From Caballeronia hypogeia (GTDB taxonomy: Bacteria; Pseudomonadota; Gammaproteobacteria; Burkholderiales; Burkholderiaceae): a stretch of 64,000 bases of DNA. Within the stretch, counting starts at the first letter, position 1. Every line of letters starts with the position of its first letter. Position numbers and translations under genes: made by a program. This document shows, piece by piece, positions 27,420 to 35,754 of the stretch. The notes beneath the pieces are model-generated. The model ran no database searches. It was given only the letters and a program-made list of their open reading frames with translations, and had not been told where the DNA came from. The DNA lies in assembly GCF_001544875.2 (NCBI RefSeq), contig NZ_FCOA02000024.1, positions 1-64,000 of the forward strand, read 5' to 3'.

Positions 27420-27898
27420 ACAAGACTGCCAGGATCGTGGTGTCGTCGCTGGACGAGGTCATGAATCGCGCGCTCACGGCCGTCGAGAGCGGCAAATTCC
27501 AGGGCCACTTCTTCTCCTACGCCACGCCCGAACTGCTTTTCAGAACTTTCACCACGCCGCGCTGGCAAATCATTCGCGCGATGACTGGCGCGGGCCCCAT
27601 GTCCATCCGCGAACTGTCGCGGCGTATCGGGCGTGACATCAAGGGCGTGCATCGCGACGTCCACGCGCTTCTCGAAGCGGGCCTGCTGGAACACGACGAG
27701 CACGGCGCCATCGTGTTCCCGTATGACACCGTGCACGTCAATTTCACCTTGAAGGCGGCGGATCTCGCGCCGCCCGCCGCGGCGCTGCGCAAAACGCGCG
27801 CCGTGCCTACCGACGAAGATTCCGCACTATCGCCGCGCACCCGGCGTCGACGAGCGGCTCCGCGAAAGAGCGCAGCTCGTCCGGCAGGAAGTCGCTGA
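27416..27898 (+). CDS. TumA-type HTH antitoxin (HVO_A0114 family), 3'-extended
   Basis: 160-aa winged-HTH protein: TPELLFRTFTTPRWQIIRAM, then the recognition region MSIRELSRRIGRDIKGVHRDVHALLEAGLL and AIVFPYDTVHVNFTLKAA. Family proteins normally end at about LKAA (residue 115). Here 45 further basic, low-complexity residues follow, and the last 92 nt overlap the 3' end of the convergent SRPBCC gene. The extension looks like read-through into neighbouring DNA after insertion of the TA pair. GGAGG precedes the ATG at 27416. It should neutralise the TumE toxin and repress the operon. Confidence 0.78.
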   Translation: MNKTARIVVSSLDEVMNRALTAVESGKFQGHFFSYATPELLFRTFTTPRWQIIRAMTGAGPMSIRELSRRIGRDIKGVHRDVHALLEAGLLEHDEHGAIVFPYDTVHVNFTLKAADLAPPAAALRKTRAVPTDEDSALSPRTRRRRAAPRKSAARPAGSR

Positions 27899-28196
27899 TC
27901 CACACGAAGCGGCACCGGTCATCGGCGGCGGGCACGACTTGCATCGACGCATGATGATGCGAGAAGCGCCCGCCCACGACCGTATAAGCGATCCGCATCC
28001 GCGCATCGTCTATCGCGACGATGCGCTCCTGCACGAGGTTGCCGCCCGCGAAAGTGACATGGCGCACATCGCCATCGAGCCGCACATCGACGAGCACGCC
28101 CGCGAACGCGCGCCCCGCGCCGAGCGGATCGCGCAGCACGGCCCAGGCATCGGCGGCGGACGTGTCGAGCACGCACTCGCGGACGATCGTCGTCAT
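27807..28196 (-). CDS. SRPBCC-family (START/polyketide cyclase-like) protein
   Basis: 129 aa with the helix-grip fold of the SRPBCC superfamily: TSAADAWAVLRDPLGAG at the start, then VTFAGGNLVQERIVAIDDARMRIAYTVV, HHHASMQVVPA and the C-terminal helix DELRSFAEPLVDAGCAAIVRNLRR. Members bind small hydrophobic ligands; function here is unknown. It begins 6 nt after the Fae-like gene, so the two are one operon. Its 3' end overlaps the antitoxin's extended reading frame. Confidence 0.8.
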   Translation of the reverse strand: MTTIVRECVLDTSAADAWAVLRDPLGAGRAFAGVLVDVRLDGDVRHVTFAGGNLVQERIVAIDDARMRIAYTVVGGRFSHHHASMQVVPAADDRCRFVWISDFLPDELRSFAEPLVDAGCAAIVRNLRR

Positions 28197-28202
28197 GACG
28201 GA

Positions 28203-28736
28203 TCAGCTCCAGTCGTCCATGTCGTGCTTGATCTTGTGACGATTGGCGATCAGTTCCTCCACGCTCGGCTCGTTGTTCATCGCGCGCTGAATGGCGAGCT
28301 TGGTCGCTTCGTAATTCGTGCGGTACATGTCCTTCTTGTCGAGGGTCGTGTCGGTCGCGCAGCGCGGATCGATCCACACCAGACTGATTATGCACAACTC
28401 GTTCGCCTGATCCTTCGGCAGGATGCCTTCGATCAGGCAATCCACCACGGCATCCGCCGTCGCCGACTGCACCACGCCGCCGAACAGGTCGATATTCGCC
28501 ATGTCCTTGAGCGTCACCTTCGGGACGATCATCGTCGCCGGGCGCACGAGCTGATTGCACGCGCGAATCGCGAACATCGCGGTATGTCCTTTCGACTGCG
28601 CCATCATGTTCGCGAATGCGTGACCGACCGGTCCGTCGACGCGGCCGATCAGAATTTCCGGCATCGCGTCGGTGGCCTGGCCGGGCGCGGCCAGAACGGT
28701 TGCTTCTCCCGCGCGGAACGTCAGATCCAGGCTCAT
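28203..28736 (-). CDS. Formaldehyde-activating-enzyme (Fae) homologue lacking the catalytic His
   Basis: 177-aa Fae-domain protein. Fae condenses formaldehyde with tetrahydromethanopterin. Family features: EILIGRVDGPVGHAFANMM, then VRPATMIVPKVTLK, FGGVVQSATADAVVDCLIEG and YRTNYEATKLAIQRAM. In authentic Fae the segment is AHIDLLIG with a catalytic His six residues before the Gly. Here it reads AMPEILIG, so Met25 occupies that position, and the enzyme is unlikely to catalyse the normal reaction. AAGGAGA precedes the ATG at 28736. Operonic with the SRPBCC gene. Real function unknown; perhaps formaldehyde or aldehyde binding. Confidence 0.85.
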   Translation of the reverse strand: MSLDLTFRAGEATVLAAPGQATDAMPEILIGRVDGPVGHAFANMMAQSKGHTAMFAIRACNQLVRPATMIVPKVTLKDMANIDLFGGVVQSATADAVVDCLIEGILPKDQANELCIISLVWIDPRCATDTTLDKKDMYRTNYEATKLAIQRAMNNEPSVEELIANRHKIKHDMDDWS

Positions 28737-29113
28737 GCTTGCTCTCCTTAAGAATGTAGACGAGGGTTCGAAAGACCAAAGGGACGAGCACATGCAAGGA
28801 CGATGCCATCGTCGTCGATTCAAGGCCCGGCGCGGCGCCTGGCAAATGCGGCAAGACATAGTGTGCGCGCGCCGTGACACATTGCTCGCAAGCCGATACC
28901 CGCACGACCGTGCGCCCGCGACGAGGTGACCCATAGGTGGAAGCCCGAGGCGGACGAAGCAATGTGCCGCAACGCATAGTCCGGCCGCACCGCACGACGC
29001 GACACTGAACGCGCTGGCGAGACCACGGCCACCGTCACATGATTAGAACAACAAAGGCAATTCGATAACGCGATGACGTCGACCGGCGTCATCCAGCTTG
29101 CAGGTTCCTGGAA
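28737..29113. other. 377-nt divergent intergenic region
   Basis: Lies between the divergent Fae-like gene and the acetyltransferase and must hold both promoters. Apart from the inverted repeat at 29072-29093 I see no distinct motif, ORF or RNA. Confidence 0.5.
29072..29093. repeat. GATGACG-N8-CGTCATC inverted repeat
   Basis: GATGACG (29072-29078) and CGTCATC (29087-29093), 7-bp arms with 8-nt spacer, 20 nt upstream of the acetyltransferase ATG. It could be an operator or a leader hairpin just before the ribosome binding site. Confidence 0.35.
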
Positions 29114-30289
29114 ATGAACTGGATTCCGAGAAAAAGCGACGCGCTCTTCGCGGGCAGTCCGATAACTTTCGAAACCTGTCGCGACACGGGGAAGTTTCGC
29201 GCGCTGCAGGCCGAATGGGACGAGCTCTTCGAGCGCGCGAACGGCGAGTACTTTCAGTCATTCGAGTATTGTCACGGCAGCCTCATGGCGGAGCATGTCG
29301 ATACACGGCGCAAGCTTCACTGCATCGTCGGGCGGCGCGATGGAAGACTGGTCGTCGTGTGGCCGCTGCTCGCGTCTTATCGGAGTTGCTGGAAGTTCGC
29401 GGAGCCGCTCGCGCCGCTCAACCAGTCACCGAGCGACATCCTCGTCGCGCCTGAACGCGATGCCGCCGCGATCGTCGAGGCGGCGTGGCGCAATGCAATC
29501 GCCACGACCCGCGCCGATGTCTTCGAGCTGTGGCACCTTCGACAGACATCGCTGCTGCACGCGTGCCTGTCGCACAACGGCGTGACGGCGCGTGCAATCG
29601 CGGAATACACACCCTTCTCCGCGCTGCGCGACGTGCATGACTGGGACGCGTATTGCCGCTCCCGTCCGGCGCGCGAACGAAACGCGCCGGAGTATCTGAA
29701 ACGGCGTATGGCGAAACAGGGCAAGTACGCGATTCAGGTCATCGATCCGGCCGACGAGCGCATGCTGCCGCTCATCGAATGGTTCGTCGTGCAAAAGCGC
29801 AAATGGGCGGGAGACAAGGCCACGCCCAGCGAGTGGACGTTCTCCGATGCAAGCCCGAAGCTCTGGAGCGCGCTGCTCGCCCGCCGCCAGTCGACGCCGG
29901 GCATGTTCCGGCTGTTCGTGCTGACTTTGAACGGTCAGCCTGTCGCGGCGAACATCGTGGCAATCGCCAGCGACACCGCCTATCTCGTGGCGAACACCTA
30001 CGACCTCGACCAAAAAAAGCTGTCGCCCGGCACGATCCTCGTCGACGAATGCGTGAAATGGGCGTTCGAGCATCGGCTCGATTTCGATTTCGGCTCGGGC
30101 GAACAACGCTACAAAACCTCGTGGAGCGCGGGCGAGAAATACGCGACGTCGTCGCTCATGGTGATCGCGACGGCGTGGGGACAAACCGGCTACATGAGCA
30201 AACAGTTCGTGAAGAAGGCACGCGAAGGTGCGATGCGAGTCGTGAGCCGGGTCGTGCGAAAGGCCGATGCGACGGCGGCATCGGATTGA
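29114..30289 (+). CDS. CelD/BcsL-like GNAT-family acetyltransferase
   Basis: 391-aa protein with an Acetyltransf_6/FemAB-like double GNAT domain. The C-terminal GTILVDECVKWAFEHRLDFDFGSGEQRYKTSW is the hallmark of the CelD/BcsL group, linked in other bacteria to cellulose or exopolysaccharide acylation. The N-terminal FRALQAEWDELFERANGEYFQSFEY also fits. No polysaccharide genes adjoin it, so the acceptor is unknown. The last 30 residues are basic. Start at 29114; a weak AGG lies upstream. Confidence 0.82.
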   Translation: MNWIPRKSDALFAGSPITFETCRDTGKFRALQAEWDELFERANGEYFQSFEYCHGSLMAEHVDTRRKLHCIVGRRDGRLVVVWPLLASYRSCWKFAEPLAPLNQSPSDILVAPERDAAAIVEAAWRNAIATTRADVFELWHLRQTSLLHACLSHNGVTARAIAEYTPFSALRDVHDWDAYCRSRPARERNAPEYLKRRMAKQGKYAIQVIDPADERMLPLIEWFVVQKRKWAGDKATPSEWTFSDASPKLWSALLARRQSTPGMFRLFVLTLNGQPVAANIVAIASDTAYLVANTYDLDQKKLSPGTILVDECVKWAFEHRLDFDFGSGEQRYKTSWSAGEKYATSSLMVIATAWGQTGYMSKQFVKKAREGAMRVVSRVVRKADATAASD

Positions 30290-30391
30290 TCGAGCGCGAG
30301 ACGGCCGCGCCTCGTCGATCGATCGCTTTGAATTCCACCAGACCGCATCCTATTCTGAACACACTCCCATAACGACCAACAAGAATCCGCC

Positions 30392-32017
30392 ATGCGCGCG
30401 AGAAAACTGGCTGTACCGATGTTGCTTGTGTCCAGCCTTCTCGCCGCGAGCTGCGGTGGCGGCTCGTCGGACGATTCGATCCAGCAGGTCATGAACAAGC
30501 CGCGCTACGCGAGCGCGAAGTCCCAATGGTCGATGGTCGTGATGGACGCCACCACCGGCGAGACGCTCTACGCCCTGCAGCCGGACGTGCTCTCGTTCAC
30601 GGGCTCCGTGCGCAAGCTCTATTCGGTGGGAACCGCCCTCAATGCGATCGGCGCGGATCATCGCTTCGAGACGCCTGTGTACCGCAACGGCGCGATCGAT
30701 TCATCCGGCAAGCTCACCGGCGACCTGATCCTGAAGGCGTCCGGCGACCTGACCTTCGGCGGACGCCAGAAGGCCGATGGCACGATCGACTTCACCGACT
30801 TCGATCACAACGAGGCGCGCGCATTCGATGGCGCCATCCTCACGCCCGAAGATCCGCTGACCGCCGTGAACCAGCTCGCGCAGCAGGTGAAGGCGGCGGG
30901 CATCACGTCGGTGAGCGGCGACGTGATCGTCGACGCCAGGCTCTTCGATGCCTTCCGCGTGCCGAACGGCAATGTGCTGATCTCGCCGATTCTCATCAAC
31001 GAGAACGTGATCGACGTGACGCTCGCGCCCGGCGGCGCGGCCGGACAACCGGGCCGGCTCGACTGGCGGCCACGCACCAGCGCGATGACGATGCAGGGCG
31101 TCACGCTCACGAGCGCCGCCAACGCCACGGCGGATATCGTCACATCGGGCGACACGCTCGATGAAGGGGCGCTGAGCTGTCTCGCCTCGCCCGGCTGCAA
31201 GGGCACGATCTCCGGCGCGGCGAGTTTGTCCACGCCCGCGACGATTCCGCTCGGCTACACCTCGCCGCTCGTCGGTAACGACCTCTATGTGAGCAATCTG
31301 CGAGTGGAAGACCCGCCGTCGTTCGCCCGCACAGCGTTCATCGACGCGTTGACGCGCGCGGGCGTCACCGTCGCGGCGCCCGCGGTGCAGCCGAACGACG
31401 CGAGCAGACTGCCATCGACGCAAAGCTATTCGAGCGCGACGCAGGTGGCGAGCTTCACGTCCCTGCCCTACTCCGAGATCGCGAAGCTGATCCTCAAGGT
31501 CAGCCTGAACACGGGCGCCAATCTGAGCCTGATGTATCAGGGTCTGACGAAAGGCGCGCAAACCGTGGACGCCGCGCTCGGCACGGAACGCCAGTATCTG
31601 ACCGGCGTGCTCGGCCTCGATGCCGCGGGCTTCGATTTTCCGACCAACGGCAGCGGCTCGCCCGACAGCCGCGCGACAGCCCGCACGACCGCAACGCTCC
31701 TGAGCGTGATGAGCCGCATGCCGATCTATCCGGTGTATCGCAACGCGCTGTCGATCCTGGGCGTCGACGGCTCGCTCGCGGCGATCGGCAAGAACGTGCC
31801 GGGCAAGGAGCACATCGCGGTGAAGAGCGGCGCGACCGTCTCCGGCGGCCAGATGATCGCGATGAACATGGCCGGCTACATGGACGCGAAGAGCGGGCGG
31901 CGGCTCGCGTATGCGCTCTTCGTGAACCACGCCGGACCGGTGACGGCGCTGACCGACACGCTCGAAGTCTTCGACGACGAAGCGACGATCCTGGGGATCG
32001 TCTACGCGCGATATTGA
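30392..32017 (+). CDS. D-alanyl-D-alanine carboxypeptidase/endopeptidase, S13 family lipoprotein
   Basis: 541-aa low-molecular-mass penicillin-binding protein of peptidase family S13 (DacB/PBP4 type), acting on peptidoglycan in the periplasm. It has a lipoprotein signal (LLAASC, Cys21) instead of the ordinary signal of PBP4. Catalytic motifs: SVRK (Ser72-Lys75), SLN in VSLNTGANLSL (the SxN element), and KSG in HIAVKSGATVSGG. The large inserted domain between SxxK and SxN typical of S13 is present. Monocistronic. Confidence 0.88.
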   Translation: MRARKLAVPMLLVSSLLAASCGGGSSDDSIQQVMNKPRYASAKSQWSMVVMDATTGETLYALQPDVLSFTGSVRKLYSVGTALNAIGADHRFETPVYRNGAIDSSGKLTGDLILKASGDLTFGGRQKADGTIDFTDFDHNEARAFDGAILTPEDPLTAVNQLAQQVKAAGITSVSGDVIVDARLFDAFRVPNGNVLISPILINENVIDVTLAPGGAAGQPGRLDWRPRTSAMTMQGVTLTSAANATADIVTSGDTLDEGALSCLASPGCKGTISGAASLSTPATIPLGYTSPLVGNDLYVSNLRVEDPPSFARTAFIDALTRAGVTVAAPAVQPNDASRLPSTQSYSSATQVASFTSLPYSEIAKLILKVSLNTGANLSLMYQGLTKGAQTVDAALGTERQYLTGVLGLDAAGFDFPTNGSGSPDSRATARTTATLLSVMSRMPIYPVYRNALSILGVDGSLAAIGKNVPGKEHIAVKSGATVSGGQMIAMNMAGYMDAKSGRRLAYALFVNHAGPVTALTDTLEVFDDEATILGIVYARY

Positions 32018-32082
32018 TTTGAGCCTCGTGCGCCGATCCGTTATCCTGCGCTGACGTTCCTCATCGCTCGATACCGGACCGG

Positions 32083-33336
32083 ATGCTCACACTCTCCCCA
32101 CGCGACACCGCGATGCTCAACGGCGATCTCGGCGACGGGCTCGCGCTCGCCATGCGCATCGTCGCGGCGACGGCGCATGTCATGCACGCCGACACGCTTA
32201 TCGATGTTTCGTCGGCGCATATCGACGGCTGTCTCTATCACGGCGCCGCGAGCCTCGATTTCGTCGAGCGCTTCGTCGCGAGCGGCGCGCGCGTCGCCGT
32301 GCCGACCACGCTCAATGTCGGCTCGCTCGATCTCATCCATCCCGAACTGTTTCACGGCGACGCGCACATCGCGAGCGCGGGCAAGCGGCTCATGCAGGCG
32401 CATCTCGAACTCGGCTGCGAGGCGAGCTTCACGTGCGCGCCTTATCAGTTGAAGCATCGGCCGAAGCTGGGCGATCAGATCGCGTGGGCGGAATCGAACG
32501 CCATCGTGTTCGCCAACTCCGTGCTCGGCGCGCGCACGAGCCGTTACGGCGATTTCCTCGATCTCGCCGCCGCCATCACCGGCCGCGTGCCGAACGCGGG
32601 CCTGCATGTAACGGCGCATCGCGCCGCGCGCGTCGTGATCGAAGCGCCGGACTTGCGCGTATCGACGCATCGCGATGCCGACTTCGCCGCGCTCGGCTTT
32701 CTGCTCGGCGGCGAGGTCGGCGCGACGGTCGCCGCCATCACGGGTCTGCCGGACGACACCACCGAGGACGAACTGAAGGCGCTCGGCGCGGCGGCGGCAT
32801 CGAGCGGCTCGGTGGCGCTTTTTCATGCCGTCGGCATCACGCCCGAAGCGCCGACCCTCGACGCCGCGTTGCAAGGGCGCGCGCCCGAACGCACGCTGAA
32901 GGTGAGCGCCGCCGATCTCGTCGCGATACGCCGTCGCTGGAGCCACGCGAAACCGGGCGACGCGCTCGCCGCCGTGAGTCTCGGCACGCCGCATTTTTCC
33001 GTCGATGAATTCCGCGCGCTTGCCGCGCTCTTCGAGCAGCATGATGGCGCGCCGCGCTGCGATTTTTACGTGAACACGAGCCGCTTCGTGCTCTGGCAAC
33101 TCGAAGAGGAAGGCATCGCGCAGAAGCTCGCTGCGCGCGGCGTGCAGATCGTCGTCGATACATGCACGTACATCACGCCGGTCATGAAGCAGATGAGCGG
33201 GCTCGTCATGACCAACTCGGGCAAGTGGGCGCATTACGCGCCCGCGAATATCGGCGTGACGGTCGCGTTCGGCAGCATGCGCGAATGCGTGCGTTCGGCA
33301 TTCGAAGGAAAGGTGTGCATCGATGAAAACGTTTGA
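32083..33336 (+). CDS. Aconitase X large subunit, probable cis-3-hydroxy-L-proline dehydratase
   Basis: 417-aa aconitase-X catalytic (DUF521) protein. Visible family segments: LIDVSSAHIDGCLYHG, VPTTLNVGSLDLIHPELF, CEASFTCAPYQLKHRP followed by IAWAESNAIVFANSVLGARTSRYGDF, and DTCTYITPVMKQMSGLVMTNSGKWAHY. Conserved Cys residues in these segments serve as metal ligands in the family. Bacterial two-subunit AcnX enzymes have been shown to dehydrate cis-3-hydroxy-L-proline, and this gene sits beside a hydroxyproline operon, supporting that function. It overlaps the small subunit by 14 nt. Confidence 0.85.
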   Translation: MLTLSPRDTAMLNGDLGDGLALAMRIVAATAHVMHADTLIDVSSAHIDGCLYHGAASLDFVERFVASGARVAVPTTLNVGSLDLIHPELFHGDAHIASAGKRLMQAHLELGCEASFTCAPYQLKHRPKLGDQIAWAESNAIVFANSVLGARTSRYGDFLDLAAAITGRVPNAGLHVTAHRAARVVIEAPDLRVSTHRDADFAALGFLLGGEVGATVAAITGLPDDTTEDELKALGAAAASSGSVALFHAVGITPEAPTLDAALQGRAPERTLKVSAADLVAIRRRWSHAKPGDALAAVSLGTPHFSVDEFRALAALFEQHDGAPRCDFYVNTSRFVLWQLEEEGIAQKLAARGVQIVVDTCTYITPVMKQMSGLVMTNSGKWAHYAPANIGVTVAFGSMRECVRSAFEGKVCIDENV

Positions 33337-33757
33337 AGCCGTCGCACTCGTGCCGGGACACGCGCGCGCCAAGGGAATCGCGCTGCCGCCGCTCAGCCTC
33401 TGGGGCGGCTACGACGCGCAGCGCGGCGTGATCGTCGATGCGACGCATGCCGGTCATGGCCAGTCGCTCGCATCGCGCATCCTGGTGATGCCGCGTGCGC
33501 GCGGATCGAGTTCGAGCAGCAGCGTGTTGGCCGAAGCGTTGCGCAACGGCACGGGACCATCCGGCATCGTGCTTACCGAGCGTGATTTGATTCTCTCGAT
33601 CGGTGCGATCGTCGCGAACGAACTGTACGCGTCGAACGTGCCGGTCGTGATGGTCGATGAATCCGCGTTCGCGCAGATCGCCGCGGCGAACGATCACATC
33701 GAAATCGATGCGCGCGACGCCACGCGCCCCGCGAGCGTGCGCGTCATCGCGCCATGA
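33323..33757 (+). CDS. Aconitase X small subunit (DUF126 swivel domain)
   Basis: 144-aa swivel-domain protein, the small subunit of AcnX. PRARGSSSSSSVLAEALRNG is the family's substrate-binding Ser-rich loop, followed by GPSGIVLTERDLILSIGAIVANELY. The ATG lies inside the end of the large-subunit gene, ensuring equimolar translation. Its 3' end overlaps the convergent GntR gene by 14 nt. Confidence 0.88.
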   Translation: MKTFEAVALVPGHARAKGIALPPLSLWGGYDAQRGVIVDATHAGHGQSLASRILVMPRARGSSSSSSVLAEALRNGTGPSGIVLTERDLILSIGAIVANELYASNVPVVMVDESAFAQIAAANDHIEIDARDATRPASVRVIAP

Positions 33758-34454
33758 TCGTTTCGACCACCGCGATGATCTGCTGCGCGGCGGTCTTCAC
33801 GTGATGTTCGAGCAGCTTCGCGCCGAGCTTCGCGTCGCGCTTTCGGCATGCGTCGATCAGACTCATGTGCTCGTCGTGGGATTGCTCGCGGATCGGCACC
33901 TGCACGACCTGAAAGCGGAAGTAGCGGTCGCTGCGATCGTGCAGCACGCGCAGCATCTGCAAGGTGATGTCGCGCCGCGCGGGCAGATAGAGCGTTTCGT
34001 GAAGGCGCCAGTTCAGTTGCCCCCACATGCCGGATTCAGTCTGATCCATTTCTTCGACCAGCTTCGCGGCCTTCGCGATTTCGGCATCGGTGATATGCGG
34101 AATCGCCTGCGAAAACAGCCAGGGCTCCAGACGCAGGCGAATCTCGAACGTCTCCTGCACTTCCTCGATGGAAAGCTCCGCGACATACGCGCCCTTGTGC
34201 GGCACCTTCGTCAACAGGCCCTCGCCGGTCAGGCGCGTGATCGCCTCGCGGATCGGCACGCGGCTCACACCGAGTTCGTCGGCGAGCGCTTCCTGCCGCA
34301 ACACTTCGCCGGGCGCGAGATCGCCCGAAAGAATGCGCTGCCGGATCGCCGTCGTGACGAGCTCGACCGTGGTCGTGCGCACGATCTTGTGAGTCGATTC
34401 GCTCGCGACTGGAGCGTCATCGGCACGGCGGGTTTTGAGGGCGACCGGAGGCAT
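33744..34454 (-). CDS. GntR-family regulator (FadR subfamily, FCD domain)
   Basis: 236 aa: N-terminal winged HTH (TTAIRQRILSGDLAPGEVLRQEALADELGVSRVPIREAITRLTGEGLL) and a C-terminal FCD ligand-binding domain (HETLYLPARRD, DEHMSLIDACRKRD with the His residues that usually bind a metal). It lies at the end of the hydroxyproline operon, 48 nt after the amidohydrolase gene, so it is probably autoregulated with it. The 16-bp palindrome at 40292-40307 is the likely operator. Confidence 0.88.
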   Translation of the reverse strand: MPPVALKTRRADDAPVASESTHKIVRTTTVELVTTAIRQRILSGDLAPGEVLRQEALADELGVSRVPIREAITRLTGEGLLTKVPHKGAYVAELSIEEVQETFEIRLRLEPWLFSQAIPHITDAEIAKAAKLVEEMDQTESGMWGQLNWRLHETLYLPARRDITLQMLRVLHDRSDRYFRFQVVQVPIREQSHDEHMSLIDACRKRDAKLGAKLLEHHVKTAAQQIIAVVETIMAR

Positions 34455-34502
34455 GTCGTTCTACGCTTTCTTATGGATTAATTTGCGGCATCGTAGCACG
34501 CG

Positions 34503-35738
34503 CTAGCCCAGCGTCTCGCGCACCCACACTCCGTTTTTCATCACGCCAACGATGCGTTCGCCCTGTCCCGTCAGCACGCGAATATCCTTCAGCGGATCAC
34601 CGTCCACGACCAGCAAATCCGCGAGCGCGCCCGCCGCGACAACACCCAGTTTGCCCTTCATGTTCACGACTTCGGCGCCGATCGCAGTCGCCTGGCGAAT
34701 CGCCTCGAACGCACCGACGATATCCGCGCGGATCGACAGCTCGTCGCTTTGATACTGATGCATGTCGCCGAGCAGATCGCTGCCTAGCGCGATTTTCACG
34801 CCGCGCTTGTGCAGCATGGCGAGTGCTTCGAGGCCGCGTTTGCGCACCGATTCGTTCTTGTCGAGCGTGTCCCGCGCGAGCCCCATTTGCGCGCCCACTT
34901 TCGACATCGCGTCATACGTGACGAGCGTCGGCACCGCATACGCGCCGTGTTCCGCCATGATGCTCGCGGCTTCTTCATCGATCAGATTGCCGTGCTCGAT
35001 GGTGCGCACGCCGAGCTTCACGACGCGCGCGATCGCCTTCGCCGTGTACGCGTGCGCCATCACATACGTCTGATGCGACTCCGCTTCCTCGACGGCGGCC
35101 TTCACTTCATCGACTGAGAATTGCAGGTTGCCGATCGGATCGGTCGGCGACGCCACGCCGCCCGACGCCATGATCTTGATGTGATTCGCGCCCGCGCGCA
35201 TTTCCTCGCGCACGGCCTTGCGCATTTCATCGACGCCGTCGACCACGCGCCCGATCGCGCCCATGTTGCGATTGCAACCGCACGGGTCGGGATCGGAGTT
35301 ATCGAAGCGCTCGCGGAAATCTCCATGACCGCCGGTCTGCGACAACGCCTTGCCCGCGACGAACAGGCGCGGCCCGGCGATCACGCCTTCCTCGACAGCG
35401 CGCGAGAGCGCATAGTCCGCGCCGCCTGCATCGCGCACGGTGGTGAAACCGCGATTGAGCATGCCCGCGAGAATCGGCACGGCGCGCAGCACCGCGAACG
35501 TGTTCGGCAGACGGCTGTTGTTGCCGAGATGCGCGACGGACGCGATCACATGCACATGGCAGTCGACCATGCCGGGCATCACCGTTTTGCCGCCCACGTC
35601 GATGACTTGTGCGCCGCCGGCATCGACCGGCTCGCGCGTGACTTCGCGAATCGTATTGCCATCGATCACGATCGAATAGCGGCCGTCGTCGCGTTCGTGA
35701 TCGACATCCAGCACGCGGGCGTTTTTCAGAATCAGCAT
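34503..35738 (-). CDS. Metal-dependent amidohydrolase, prolidase/imidazolonepropionase-like
   Basis: 411-aa amidohydrolase-superfamily TIM barrel. Metal ligands: DCHVH (HxH after strand 1), Lys in HIKIMASGG, His in VMAHAY, His in TIEHGN and Asp in ALGSDLLGDMH. This is the subgroup containing Xaa-Pro and Xaa-Arg/Lys dipeptidases. Inside a hydroxyproline operon a role as an Xaa-(hydroxy)proline dipeptidase is reasonable, releasing hydroxyproline from collagen or extensin peptides; this is inference. It starts 16 nt after the epimerase stop with GGGAG upstream. Confidence 0.82.
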   Translation of the reverse strand: MLILKNARVLDVDHERDDGRYSIVIDGNTIREVTREPVDAGGAQVIDVGGKTVMPGMVDCHVHVIASVAHLGNNSRLPNTFAVLRAVPILAGMLNRGFTTVRDAGGADYALSRAVEEGVIAGPRLFVAGKALSQTGGHGDFRERFDNSDPDPCGCNRNMGAIGRVVDGVDEMRKAVREEMRAGANHIKIMASGGVASPTDPIGNLQFSVDEVKAAVEEAESHQTYVMAHAYTAKAIARVVKLGVRTIEHGNLIDEEAASIMAEHGAYAVPTLVTYDAMSKVGAQMGLARDTLDKNESVRKRGLEALAMLHKRGVKIALGSDLLGDMHQYQSDELSIRADIVGAFEAIRQATAIGAEVVNMKGKLGVVAAGALADLLVVDGDPLKDIRVLTGQGERIVGVMKNGVWVRETLG

Positions 35739-35754
35739 GGCTTCAAATCTCCCG

